Positions 1 through 7,800 of a DNA stretch of 64,000 bases are shown here, piece after piece. Numbering within the stretch: the stretch's first letter is position 1; every line of letters starts with the position of its first letter. The stretch is taken from assembly GCF_001750285.1 (NCBI RefSeq), contig NZ_MAMP01000022.1:248001-312000 (forward strand), given 5' to 3'. The position numbers and the translations under genes are program-made. A model generated the notes under the pieces. It saw only the letters and a list, made by a program, of their open reading frames with translations. It made no database searches and was not told the origin of the DNA. This DNA is from Domibacillus iocasae. GTDB taxonomy: Bacteria; Bacillota; Bacilli; Bacillales; Domibacillaceae.

Positions 1-493
1 CGTAATCAATACGGGTTCAGCCGGCGGTTTGTCTCCTGATTTGCAAGTAGGTGATGTCGTCATTTCAACAGAAGTCCGTCACCACGACGTGGATGTGACT
101 GCATTCGGTTATGAATATGGCCAGGTGCCACAGCTCCCGGCAGCATTTCAAGCCGATGAAAAGCTTATTGATATCGCCTATAGGGCATCAGAAGAGGATT
201 CAGAGCTTAAAACGGTTAAAGGGCTTATCGCAACCGGCGATTCCTTTATGAATGATCCAGCCCGTGTTCAAGCTATTGGAGAGACGTTCCCCGGTCTTCA
301 GGCGGTTGAAATGGAAGCTGCAGCCATTGCTCAGGTTGCTTATCAATTTAAGGTGCCATTTGTCATTATTCGGGCGCTTTCTGACATTGCTGGCAAGGAA
401 TCGAATATTTCGTTTGAACAATTTTTGCCAAAAGCGGGTCTTCATTCAGCTAATTTGGTAATAAAAATGGTTGAACAGCTCCAAAAAGCGTAA
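1..493 (+). CDS. mtnN: 5'-methylthioadenosine/S-adenosylhomocysteine nucleosidase, 5' partial
   Basis: Cytosolic enzyme that removes adenine from methylthioadenosine and S-adenosylhomocysteine, feeding methionine salvage and SAM recycling. The frame is already open at base 2 and the start lies left of the window, so only about 163 C-terminal residues are seen. The family motif VEMEAAA (base ~304), which contacts the substrate ribose, and the segment ALSDIA (base ~373), whose Asp protonates the leaving adenine, are both intact. The protein ends normally. It is followed by a small membrane peptide gene and a shared terminator. Identification rests on these motifs and is firm. Confidence 0.93.
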   Translation, partial: VINTGSAGGLSPDLQVGDVVISTEVRHHDVDVTAFGYEYGQVPQLPAAFQADEKLIDIAYRASEEDSELKTVKGLIATGDSFMNDPARVQAIGETFPGLQAVEMEAAAIAQVAYQFKVPFVIIRALSDIAGKESNISFEQFLPKAGLHSANLVIKMVEQLQKA

Positions 494-571
494 GAAACAA
501 GTACAAAAAGATATATTTTATGATAAAGTAAGAGTAATGAATAAAGTGGATGAAAAGGAGAGTTGTCACGA

Positions 572-643
572 ATGGTTATGATGATTATGGGGTTGCTTCT
601 GGCAACGGTAACGGGCGTTATGATCTCTGTTTCAATCGATTGA
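572..643 (+). CDS. Putative 23-residue membrane peptide
   Basis: A short ORF of 23 residues, almost entirely hydrophobic (begins [15 protein letters not shown], ends SVSID), which would form one membrane span. It has a strong ribosome binding site, AAAAGGAGAG, at 553-562, nine bases before the ATG. A rho-independent terminator follows at 661-690. Its last 12 bases overlap the convergent 3' end of sigK. I do not recognise the family. The good RBS and the terminator argue for a real gene; the small size argues for caution. Confidence 0.5.
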   Translation: MVMMIMGLLLATVTGVMISVSID

Positions 644-1390
644 GGAAAAGTGATTTGAAGGGTGCTCCAGATCTTTTGGAGCCCTTTTTTGTTTCGTTTG
701 AATCCGCTTAAACTCCTGCATCATTTTGGCAAGGGCCCTTTTTTCAATGCGGGAGACGTAGCTTCTTGAAATATTCATTTTTGCCGCAATTTCGCGCTGT
801 GTCTCATCTTGATCATTCGCTAAGCCATAACGTGCAGCAATGACGGATAATTCGCGTTCATCAAGAACCGCCAGACACTTTTTCATTTGGTCAATATCCA
901 TTTGAAGAGATAAGCGTCCGGCGACATCTTCATCTTCTGTCTTTAATAGATCAAGGAGGCTGATTTCGTTTCCTTCTTTGTCACGGCCGACCGGATCATA
1001 AAGAGACACATCTTTTTTTGTTTTCTTTAAAGACCGAAAATGCATGAGGATTTCATTTTCAATGCACCGTGCCGCATAGGTGGCCAGCTTTGTTCCTTTT
1101 TTGCCGGAATAGCTTTCAATTCCTTTAATCAATCCAATGGTGCCAATTGAAATAAGATCTTCTGTATCATGATGCGTTTTTTCGAATTTTTTCACAATAT
1201 GGGCAACAAGACGGAGATTATGTTCAATAAGCTTTGCACGGGCTTGGCGGTCTCCTTGTTCATGAAGAGCCAAATATCTTTTTTCTTCTGCGGCACTTAG
1301 AGGCTGCGGAAACGCATTATGTTTTACATAAGAGACGAAAAAAACCGCTTCCTTTAACAAAAAAGAGAGAGCGGCTGCTAGTTCAATCAT
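632..1390 (-). CDS. sigK: RNA polymerase sporulation sigma factor SigK (pro-sigma-K)
   Basis: Late mother-cell sigma factor that drives coat and spore-maturation genes. The hydrophobic N-terminal pro-sequence (residues 1-20) precedes Tyr21[11 protein letters not shown], which matches the known processing point of pro-sigma-K. Region 2 includes [12 protein letters not shown] and [12 protein letters not shown]. The region 4 helix-turn-helix is near the C-terminus ([14 protein letters not shown]). The gene is one continuous frame of 252 codons: no skin-type element splits it, unlike in B. subtilis. The RBS GGAGGGATC lies just upstream. The C-terminal tail is longer and unlike the B. subtilis tail, and it reads through the terminator hairpin of the opposite-strand gene. 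Confidence 0.95.
   Translation of the reverse strand: MIELAAALSFLLKEAVFFVSYVKHNAFPQPLSAAEEKRYLALHEQGDRQARAKLIEHNLRLVAHIVKKFEKTHHDTEDLISIGTIGLIKGIESYSGKKGTKLATYAARCIENEILMHFRSLKKTKKDVSLYDPVGRDKEGNEISLLDLLKTEDEDVAGRLSLQMDIDQMKKCLAVLDERELSVIAARYGLANDQDETQREIAAKMNISRSYVSRIEKRALAKMMQEFKRIQTKQKRAPKDLEHPSNHFSSID
661..690 (+). terminator. Terminator of mtnN/small peptide transcript, inside the sigK 3' end
   Basis: A GC-rich stem (GGTGCTCC pairing with GGAGCCC, one bulged base) with a 9-base loop, followed by six T residues on the plus strand. It lies wholly within the last coding bases of sigK on the other strand. Confidence 0.7.
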
Positions 1391-1435
1391 GATGATCCCT
1401 CCTTTTATATGAAGTATATTCAGAAGGAGGTACGG

Positions 1436-1579
1436 CTATTCCTGTTTGTTCCTTTTTTGCGACTGGATGCCCCGCCGTTTCATTTCTTTTTCCATGAGGG
1501 CGAGAAAGTCATCATTTAGCTTTAGTTGGGCTGCTTTTTTATAAGAGGAAAGAAGTAAGTGATCAGATAAAGAATGCAT
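1436..1579 (-). CDS. sda: Sporulation checkpoint inhibitor Sda
   Basis: A 47-residue protein that blocks sporulation by binding the dimerisation/phosphotransfer domain of the sporulation kinase KinA when replication is perturbed. The sequence starts MHSLSDHLLLSSYKKA and continues with LNDDFLALMEKEMKRR. This follows the B. subtilis Sda helical hairpin, including the Leu and Phe of the LNxDF segment that touch the kinase. The RBS AAAGGGAG is seven to eight bases upstream. It lies between sigK and yqeG, as expected for the region. A sigma-A promoter (1617-1645) and a cluster of DnaA boxes lie immediately upstream, matching the known DnaA control of sda. Confidence 0.9.
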   Translation of the reverse strand: MHSLSDHLLLSSYKKAAQLKLNDDFLALMEKEMKRRGIQSQKRNKQE

Positions 1580-1616
1580 AACCTATCATCTCCCTTTAGT
1601 TAGTATGTTTTTTTAC

Positions 1617-1645
1617 ATTTTAACAAAAAAATGGGTCGGGAACAA
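1617..1645 (-). promoter_or_regulatory. Sigma-A promoter of sda
   Basis: On the minus strand: -35 TTGTTC (1640-1645), a 17-base spacer and -10 TAAAAT (1617-1622). Transcription would start near 1610, about 30 bases before the sda ATG. Confidence 0.7.
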
Positions 1646-1653
1646 TTGTTCCT

Positions 1654-1752
1654 TTTTCCACAGGTACCGGTGGATAAGTATGAGTGTTAGTTTGGATAAC
1701 TGGGATGAACCCTTGAGATCATTATGTTTATTTGTGCATAACTTTATCCACA
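1654..1752. promoter_or_regulatory. DnaA-box cluster between sda and yqeG promoters
   Basis: Five 9-mers resembling the DnaA box TTATCCACA in about 100 bases. One is perfect (1744-1752). Four have one mismatch: TTTTCCACA 1654-1662, GGTGGATAA 1669-1677 (reverse), TTTGGATAA 1691-1699 (reverse) and TGTGCATAA 1733-1741 (reverse). They lie just upstream of the sda promoter and before the divergent yqeG promoter. In B. subtilis DnaA binds here and controls sda; I infer the same role. Confidence 0.8.
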
Positions 1753-1803
1753 GAAACAAAAAAACGAAAAAAATGTCGAAAAGTTTTTGTTCTCATTATT
1801 ACT

Positions 1804-1832
1804 TTGTCACATATGAGAAAATCGGCTATGAT
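1804..1832 (+). promoter_or_regulatory. Sigma-A promoter of the yqeG operon
   Basis: TTGTCA (1804-1809), a 17-base spacer and TATGAT (1827-1832). It is followed 33 bases later by the yqeG start. Confidence 0.7.
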
Positions 1833-1865
1833 AGGAGAAGCAAACGAATAGTAGAGGTGTACATT

Positions 1866-2387
1866 GTGCTGAAATTATTTTTGCCAAATGAGCAAGTAAA
1901 AAGTGTGCTGGAAATCGAACCGGAACGCCTAAAACAAAAAGGAATTAAAGCGATCATAACGGATCTTGATAATACGCTCGTCGCCTGGGACAGGCCGGAT
2001 GCGACCCCTGAGCTTTTGTATTGGTTTCAAAAAATGCGTGATGCAGGCATTAAAGTATTAATCGTATCAAATAATAATCAAAAGCGGGTCAGTTCTTTTT
2101 CGACACCGCTCGATCTACCTTTTATTTTTGAGGCGCGAAAGCCGATGGGCCGAGCATTCAGAAAAGCGATTAAGCTGTTGGGTGTGAAAAAGCGTGAAAC
2201 AGTCGTGATCGGCGATCAGCTGCTGACTGACGTATTTGGAGGAAATCGAAGCGGGATTTATACAATTTTAGTTATTCCAATTGCGGCAACAGATGGATTT
2301 TGGACGCGAATTAATCGGAAAGTTGAGCGGAGATTAATGGATTTTTTCCGTCGTAAAGGGATGATTCAATGGGAGGAAAGACAGTAA
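1866..2387 (+). CDS. yqeG: YqeG family HAD-type phosphatase
   Basis: HAD-superfamily phosphatase of the type IIIA group, 173 residues. Motif I is TDLDNTLV with the nucleophilic Asp, motif II is the SNNN segment, the conserved Lys is in ARKPMG, and motif III is GDQLLTDV. I choose the GTG at 1866 (protein begins VLKLFLPNE), preceded by AGAGGTG. The open frame runs further left to 1605, but that part covers the DnaA boxes and promoter and has no homology to YqeG. The stop overlaps the yqeH start by one base, so translation is probably coupled. The physiological substrate is unknown. Confidence 0.9.
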   Translation: MLKLFLPNEQVKSVLEIEPERLKQKGIKAIITDLDNTLVAWDRPDATPELLYWFQKMRDAGIKVLIVSNNNQKRVSSFSTPLDLPFIFEARKPMGRAFRKAIKLLGVKKRETVVIGDQLLTDVFGGNRSGIYTILVIPIAATDGFWTRINRKVERRLMDFFRRKGMIQWEERQ

Positions 2388-3484
2388 TGAATGAAACAAT
2401 TACATGTGACGGCTGCGGGGTTGTTATTCAAACGACGAATCCGGATGCGCTTGGCTATGCACCTGCTGCCGCACTGGAAAAAGAAACAATTGTCTGCAAG
2501 CGATGCTTCCGCTTGAAGCATTACAATGAAGTGCAGGACGTTGAATTAACAGACGATGACTTCCTAAAAATCTTAAACACAATTGGTGATACCGATTCGT
2601 TAATTGTGAAAATCGTTGATATCTTTGATTTTAATGGAAGCTGGCTGCCAGGCCTGCATCGTTTTGCCGGAAAAAACCCGGTATTGTTAATCGGAAATAA
2701 ATCTGATTTACTTCCAAAGTCTGTTAAAAAAGAACGGGTCATTCACTGGATGCGCCATGAGGCAAGCCAGCTCGGCTTAAAGCCGGTCGACGTAATGTTA
2801 ACAAGCGCATCAGAAGGAAAAGCGATCCGCGAGGCCGCGGATGCAATCGAGCATTATCGAAACGGAAAAGACGTATATGTAGTAGGCTGTACAAATGTCG
2901 GCAAATCCACATTTATTAACCGGATTATTCAAGAAATTACGGGTGAAGGTGACATTATTACAACGTCACACTTTCCGGGAACAACACTTGATATGATCGA
3001 AATTCCGCTTTCTGACGGCCACGTGCTCGTTGATACACCGGGAATTATCAATCATCATCAAATGGCTCATTTTGTAGATAAAGAAAACTTGAAATTTTTG
3101 CTTCCGAAAAAAGAAATCAAGCCGAAAGTCTTTCAGTTAAACGAAGAGCAGACATTGTTTTTTGGCGGACTCGCCCGATTTGATTACATTTCCGGCGGCA
3201 GACGATCATTTATTTGCCATGTATCAAATGAAATTGAGATTCACCGTACGAAACTGGAAAAAGCCGATGCCTTATATGAAAACCATGCAGGTGAATTGTT
3301 AAAGCCGGCAGGGCACAGCGGGGCAGCACTTGAACTCGTCCGGCAGGAATGGACAATTAAAGAAGCGAAGACAGACATTGTTTTCTCGGGACTTGGCTGG
3401 ATTACAGTCAATGAACCGGGTGCAAAAGTGGCGGCTTACGTGCCAAAAGGAGCCGCTGTTACGTTGCGTAAGTCGTTAATTTAA
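2387..3484 (+). CDS. yqeH: Ribosome biogenesis GTPase YqeH
   Basis: Circularly permuted GTPase needed for small-subunit assembly. An N-terminal zinc finger (CDGCG and CKRCF) precedes a G domain in permuted order: NKSD (G4), then the G1 P-loop GCTNVGKST, then DTPG (G3). A C-terminal domain follows. The start at 2387 has the RBS GGGAGG 11-16 bases upstream; a longer start at 2369 has no RBS. It is the second gene of a tightly packed operon of ribosome-assembly and NAD/shikimate genes. Confidence 0.95.
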   Translation: MNETITCDGCGVVIQTTNPDALGYAPAAALEKETIVCKRCFRLKHYNEVQDVELTDDDFLKILNTIGDTDSLIVKIVDIFDFNGSWLPGLHRFAGKNPVLLIGNKSDLLPKSVKKERVIHWMRHEASQLGLKPVDVMLTSASEGKAIREAADAIEHYRNGKDVYVVGCTNVGKSTFINRIIQEITGEGDIITTSHFPGTTLDMIEIPLSDGHVLVDTPGIINHHQMAHFVDKENLKFLLPKKEIKPKVFQLNEEQTLFFGGLARFDYISGGRRSFICHVSNEIEIHRTKLEKADALYENHAGELLKPAGHSGAALELVRQEWTIKEAKTDIVFSGLGWITVNEPGAKVAAYVPKGAAVTLRKSLI

Positions 3485-3499
3485 AGGTGGGACAGCCAG

Positions 3500-4342
3500 A
3501 TGAAAAAGTTATATGGAGTTATTGGGGACCCGATTGGTCATTCGATGTCACCGGCTATGCACAATGACGCGTTTGAAACGCTTGAAATAGACGCACATTA
3601 TCATCCATTTCATATTAAAGGGGAAGAATTGGCAACGGCGATTCCCGGAATGAAAGCGATCGGTATCTCCGGTTTTAATGTGACGGTGCCGCACAAAACA
3701 GCGATTATGCCGCTTCTTGATGAAGTAGACCCGCTTGCCAAAGCCATAGGCGCGGTCAATACGGTTGTCCGAAGCCAGAACCGGTACATTGGGTATAATA
3801 CAGACGGAGAAGGATTTATTCGGGGCTTAAATGAGGAATATGGCAGTTCGGTATTGGATAAGCAGATCTTGATTATTGGCGCAGGTGGTGCAGCGCGGGC
3901 CATTTATTATACACTTGGCCAGCAGGGAGCAGTGCGGGTGGACCTTGCTAACCGGACAGCAGAAAAAGCAGAACAATTAAAGAGCCGGTGTCCATACCCT
4001 GTTGAAACAGCCTTGCTGCCACTTGCGGATGCGGAAGAAAAGCTGGGCGATTATGATATTATTATTCAAACCACATCGATCGGCATGTCTCCGAAAGTGG
4101 ACGAAAGCCCCGTCCATCTTGCAAATATTCGTCCGGATGCTTTTTTATCTGATATCATTTATAACCCGGCCGAGACAGCTATTATGAAAGAAGCAAAATT
4201 ACGCGGCGCACGGGTGCAAAATGGCTTAAGAATGTTTGCTTTCCAGGGAGCGCTCGCATTTGAAAAGTGGACAGGCGTCCTGCCAGACCCGGACCGTATG
4301 GAGAAAATAGTACTAGATAAACTTGGAGGAAAAACATGCTGA
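3500..4342 (+). CDS. aroE: Shikimate dehydrogenase
   Basis: NADPH-dependent reduction of 3-dehydroshikimate to shikimate, in the aromatic amino acid pathway. Length is 280 residues, normal for AroE. Visible sites are the shikimate-binding SMSPAMHN, the catalytic Lys in TVPHK, NTDGEGF, and the nucleotide-binding GAGGAARA loop. RBS AAAGGTGGG. It overlaps yhbY by seven bases, so the two are co-transcribed. Confidence 0.96.
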   Translation: MKKLYGVIGDPIGHSMSPAMHNDAFETLEIDAHYHPFHIKGEELATAIPGMKAIGISGFNVTVPHKTAIMPLLDEVDPLAKAIGAVNTVVRSQNRYIGYNTDGEGFIRGLNEEYGSSVLDKQILIIGAGGAARAIYYTLGQQGAVRVDLANRTAEKAEQLKSRCPYPVETALLPLADAEEKLGDYDIIIQTTSIGMSPKVDESPVHLANIRPDAFLSDIIYNPAETAIMKEAKLRGARVQNGLRMFAFQGALAFEKWTGVLPDPDRMEKIVLDKLGGKTC

Positions 4343-4629
4343 CAGGAAAACAAAAACGATTTTTACGTGCGGAAGCGCACCATTTGGACCCGATTTTTCA
4401 AGTAGGAAAAGGCGGCGTCAACGAAAATATGACGAAGCAAATTGCGGAGGCACTTGAAGTACGCGAACTCATTAAAGTAAGTATTTTGCAAAATAATGAA
4501 GATGATAAATACGAAGTGGCAGAAGCATTGGCTAAAGGAGCAAAAGCAGAACTTGTTCAATTAATTGGTCATACGGTTGTTTTATACAAAGAATCAAAAG
4601 AAAATAAAAAAATCGTTCTGCCGCGATGA
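4336..4629 (+). CDS. yhbY: Ribosome assembly RNA-binding protein YhbY (YqeI)
   Basis: Small (97 residues) CRM-domain RNA-binding protein that associates with pre-50S particles. The characteristic loop is GKGGVNEN near residue 28, following the LTGKQKRFLR N-terminus. RBS GGAGGA at ~4325, inside the aroE tail. It overlaps nadD by four bases. Confidence 0.93.
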   Translation: MLTGKQKRFLRAEAHHLDPIFQVGKGGVNENMTKQIAEALEVRELIKVSILQNNEDDKYEVAEALAKGAKAELVQLIGHTVVLYKESKENKKIVLPR

Positions 4630-5198
4630 AAAAAGTTGGGATTTTAGGCGGGACATTCAATCCGCCGCACATTGGCCATTTAATTGCAGCCAATGAAGTG
4701 CTGCACACGCTGCACCTGGATGAAATCCGCTTTATGCCGAATGCTGTTCCGCCGCACAAGAGACTGGCCGGACATATAGCGGATGAACACCGGCTTCACA
4801 TGGCCCAGCTTGCCATTGAAGATAATAAATTGTTTAAACTAGAAACAATTGAAATTGAACGTGCCGGTGTTTCGTATACGATTGAGACAATGCGGGAATT
4901 GATAAAACAAGAACCGGATACGTCCTTTTATTTTATCATTGGTGCAGATATGATTGAATATTTGCCGAAGTGGCAGGAAATTGATGAATTAAGCCGGATC
5001 GTCACATTTGTTGGCGTAAAGCGGCCGGGTTACTCAACAGAGACAACATACCCGGTGATCCTCATTGAAACACCGGAAATTCATTTATCATCAACTATTT
5101 TGCGGGAAAAAGCAGCATCAAACGAAACGCTTCATTATTTGCTGCCGGAACCGGTCATTCGGTATATAAAGGAGAATGGCTTATATGGAGCGGAATAG
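4626..5198 (+). CDS. nadD: Nicotinate-nucleotide adenylyltransferase
   Basis: Adenylates nicotinate mononucleotide to deamido-NAD in NAD synthesis. The N-terminal GGTFNPPHIGH carries the HxGH nucleotidyltransferase signature, and the C-terminal SSTILRE is the matching ISSTxxR-type motif. Length 190, normal. ATG overlaps the yhbY stop. The reading frame overlaps the start of yqeK. Confidence 0.95.
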   Translation: MKKVGILGGTFNPPHIGHLIAANEVLHTLHLDEIRFMPNAVPPHKRLAGHIADEHRLHMAQLAIEDNKLFKLETIEIERAGVSYTIETMRELIKQEPDTSFYFIIGADMIEYLPKWQEIDELSRIVTFVGVKRPGYSTETTYPVILIETPEIHLSSTILREKAASNETLHYLLPEPVIRYIKENGLYGAE

Positions 5199-5754
5199 GG
5201 CGCTTGAGCTTGTTAAAGTGCAGTTAACAGATAAGAGGTACGCGCATACACTAGGCGTAATGGAGACGGCTGTGATGCTTGCCAAACGATATGGAGCGGA
5301 TGTCGAAAAAGCGGAACTTGCCGCCATTTTTCATGACTATGCGAAATTTCGTTCGAAAGAAGAAATGAAGCAAATCTTGATTGATGAGCAGGAAGATGTT
5401 CGGCTGCTTGGATTTCATCATGAGCTTTGGCATGCGCCCGCGGGTGCTGTTCTTGTAAGAAAAGAAGCGGGAGTAAACGATGAAGAAGTGCTGTCAGCCA
5501 TACGCTGGCACACGACAGGAAGACCGGGAATGACACTGCTTGAAAAAATTGTTTACTTAGCCGATTATATTGAGCCCGGCCGACGCTTTCCGGGTGTAGA
5601 CGATGTCCGAACGATAGCAGAACAGAATTTGAATGATGCGGTTCTGGCTGCAGTGAAAAATTCGATCCTATTTTTAATGGGTAAAAAACAGCCGGTTTTT
5701 CCGGTGACGATGGATACGTACAATGATTTTATTCAGAATGGAGACGATGGTTAA
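5185..5754 (+). CDS. yqeK: HD-domain bis(5'-nucleosyl)-tetraphosphatase YqeK
   Basis: HD-superfamily hydrolase; members cleave diadenosine tetraphosphate symmetrically. The HD metal site is visible as FHDYAK, with further histidines in HELWHAP and RWHTTGRPG. I choose ATG 5185 because the RBS AAAGGAG (5168-5174) is 10 bases away. The ATG at 5176 is only one base from it. The protein has 189 residues, and rsfS starts directly after its stop. Confidence 0.92.
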   Translation: MERNRALELVKVQLTDKRYAHTLGVMETAVMLAKRYGADVEKAELAAIFHDYAKFRSKEEMKQILIDEQEDVRLLGFHHELWHAPAGAVLVRKEAGVNDEEVLSAIRWHTTGRPGMTLLEKIVYLADYIEPGRRFPGVDDVRTIAEQNLNDAVLAAVKNSILFLMGKKQPVFPVTMDTYNDFIQNGDDG

Positions 5755-6105
5755 TTGACAGAACAACAGCAATTACTACATGCAGTAACGAAAGCGGCAG
5801 ACGATAAGCGGGCGGAAAACATTACAGCACTCAATATGGATGGCATTTCGCCGATTGCGGATTATTTCGTTATTTGTCATGGGAATTCAGATAAGCAAGT
5901 ACAGGCAATTGCCCGTGAAGTAAAAGAAAAAGCAGAAGAGCTTGGCATGGAAATTAAACGGATGGAAGGATTTGACGAAGCGCGCTGGGTCTTAATCGAT
6001 ATTGGCGATGTAGTCGTTCATGTATTCCACCGCGATGAACGTGTCTATTATAATCTAGAGCGCCTATGGGGCGATGCACCGCATGTTGATGTGCTGATGT
6101 CATGA
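5755..6105 (+). CDS. rsfS: Ribosome silencing factor RsfS
   Basis: Binds ribosomal protein L14 and prevents subunit joining in poor growth conditions. 116 residues, the usual size, with the conserved centre ISPIADYFVICHGNS and the C-terminal GDVVVHVFH. It uses a TTG start placed immediately after the yqeK stop, with GGAGACGATGG upstream. The end overlaps the yqeM ATG by four bases. Confidence 0.94.
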   Translation: MTEQQQLLHAVTKAADDKRAENITALNMDGISPIADYFVICHGNSDKQVQAIAREVKEKAEELGMEIKRMEGFDEARWVLIDIGDVVVHVFHRDERVYYNLERLWGDAPHVDVLMS

Positions 6106-6836
6106 GCTACAGCCGGTTTGCCGCCGTCTATGATGCACTGATGCAGGATGCACCATATGATGAATGGGAAGCGTATTTGCGGAAAGAAGTGAAGAACGGT
6201 TCTCTTCTTGATATTGGCTGTGGGACGGGTGAGCTTGCCGTTCGCTTTGCGCGTGCCGGTTTTCACGTAACAGGCATTGACCTTTCGGATGATATGCTTG
6301 CCATTGCCCGTGAAAAGGCAGAAGCGAATAATCTTACCATCCCGCTTTTTCAGCAGGATATGCGGGAACTCGACAGCATCGGTACGTTTGAAACGGCAGT
6401 CATTTTTTGCGATTCGTTAAACTATTTGGAAACAGAAGAAGACGTAAAGCAAACCTTTCAATCGGTGTTCAACTATTTGAAAGATGACGGCTTGTTTTTG
6501 TTTGATGTTCATTCTATTTATAAAATCAATCATATTTTTTTGGAACAAACCTTTGCCGATGCGGCGGATGACATTTCGTTTATTTGGAATGCATTTCCCG
6601 GAGAGCATAGGGATAGTGTCGAGCATGAACTGACGTTTTTTGTCCAATCAGAAAATGGAGCGTATGAACGGTTTGATGAATTGCATCATCAACGAACATT
6701 TAAGCCGGAAGACTATGCGGACTGGCTGGAAGAAGCTGGATTTCATATTGAAGCCATTACGGCCGATTTTACAAATGATGCGCCAAGTCCCCAATCTGAA
6801 CGTATTTTTTTCAAAACAAAAAAAAGCAGCCGCTAA
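6102..6836 (+). CDS. yqeM: Class I SAM-dependent methyltransferase YqeM
   Basis: Rossmann-fold methyltransferase of 244 residues with the SAM-binding motif LLDIGCGTGELA near residue 35 and the acidic loop GIDLSDDML. The substrate is not known; the family lies in this ribosome-assembly operon in many Firmicutes. It is the last gene of the yqeG operon and ends in a terminator. Confidence 0.88.
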   Translation: MSYSRFAAVYDALMQDAPYDEWEAYLRKEVKNGSLLDIGCGTGELAVRFARAGFHVTGIDLSDDMLAIAREKAEANNLTIPLFQQDMRELDSIGTFETAVIFCDSLNYLETEEDVKQTFQSVFNYLKDDGLFLFDVHSIYKINHIFLEQTFADAADDISFIWNAFPGEHRDSVEHELTFFVQSENGAYERFDELHHQRTFKPEDYADWLEEAGFHIEAITADFTNDAPSPQSERIFFKTKKSSR

Positions 6837-6848
6837 GCTGCTTTTTTT
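6818..6848. terminator. Terminator between convergent yqeM and comER
   Basis: A-run, stem AGCAGC/GCTGCT around the yqeM stop codon, then seven T residues. It is symmetrical enough to work on both strands. Confidence 0.7.
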
Positions 6849-6894
6849 GTTAAGATTTTGTAAAGAATGAAGGAAAAAGAAAAAACATGTCGAA

Positions 6895-7722
6895 TCAATC
6901 TATAATGCCAAATATGGCAGATGCCTCTTTTCTGTCTTCAGCAGCTTTTTGCTGCGTCATTCTGCATAGCGCCGCGAACAATTCACCCGCCTCTGATTCG
7001 ATGACGGTAAGGCCGCGTCCTGTCACGCCGCCCTTTGCAGCGGTCCGCTCCGGCAACATCTCCAATGTCCAATTTTTCTGTTTCAGCAGCTCTCCAAGGC
7101 CGATCATCATATGAAATGCCAATGTTTCCGCCTGGTTTTTCGTTAATCCATACGTGGCGGCCTCATGAGCATACATGATGGCCATTTTGGAAAAGAAAGC
7201 GGGCCCGCACCCGGTCAAATCTGATGCAGCACGTACGATATTATCATCCGCTTCCAGTGCAACGCCGGAAATTTGTTCAAGTAGCCCAGTCACTTTTTTC
7301 TGCCAGTCCGGTCCGCATGACTGTCCGAATGAATACAAAATGCCGCCAGCCGCGGCCGTATTCGTCACAGAAGGAATTACTTTTCCACAAGGGCAGGGAA
7401 TAACGGACTCCATCTGTTTAATCGAAACAGCGCTTGCAGTTGAAAGAACACAATGTTCAGCTGTTAAAAAAGGAGCAATCGACTGAAGAAGCGGCTTTAA
7501 GTCAGGCTGTCTCAGGCAGACAAAAATCATCTGCGCCTTTTTAACAACTTCTTCTGTAGTCCGGCATACATGCACGCCGGGAAAATCGGCTTTCAACTGT
7601 TGTGCTTTTTCGATCGTACGGTTATACAGACAGATGTTGTCCGGCGCAACAGCAGAAGTGGATAGCAGTGCTTCTGCTAAAACAGTGCCGATACTTCCAG
7701 TCCCGATGATCCCAATTTTCAT
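6895..7722 (-). CDS. comER: ComER, ProC-family oxidoreductase-like protein
   Basis: Member of the pyrroline-5-carboxylate reductase family encoded opposite the comE operon. The N-terminal dinucleotide-binding loop is IGIIGTGSIGTVLAEAL, and the C-terminal half has the helical ProC dimer segment (DLTGCGPAF, KGGVTGRGL). Start chosen at 7722 with AAAGGAG eight bases upstream; the frame extends eight codons further without support. In other Bacillaceae ComER affects sporulation and competence. Enzyme activity is uncertain. Confidence 0.9.
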   Translation of the reverse strand: MKIGIIGTGSIGTVLAEALLSTSAVAPDNICLYNRTIEKAQQLKADFPGVHVCRTTEEVVKKAQMIFVCLRQPDLKPLLQSIAPFLTAEHCVLSTASAVSIKQMESVIPCPCGKVIPSVTNTAAAGGILYSFGQSCGPDWQKKVTGLLEQISGVALEADDNIVRAASDLTGCGPAFFSKMAIMYAHEAATYGLTKNQAETLAFHMMIGLGELLKQKNWTLEMLPERTAAKGGVTGRGLTVIESEAGELFAALCRMTQQKAAEDRKEASAIFGIID

Positions 7723-7800
7723 ACTGGATGCTCCTTTCTTGTTCACTTGTTATCTGTACGTCCGTAATTAAAAATTATGCCAGCAGAATGGGGGAAACCG

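Noticed and set aside
1391-1435. Sigma-E promoter for sigK (CATATAAA on the minus strand)
   Set aside because: It would start transcription within the RBS, and no -35 is visible at the right distance.
1605-1865. 87-codon upstream extension of yqeG
   Set aside because: It covers the sda promoter, DnaA boxes and the yqeG promoter; the GTG at 1866 has an RBS and matches YqeG.
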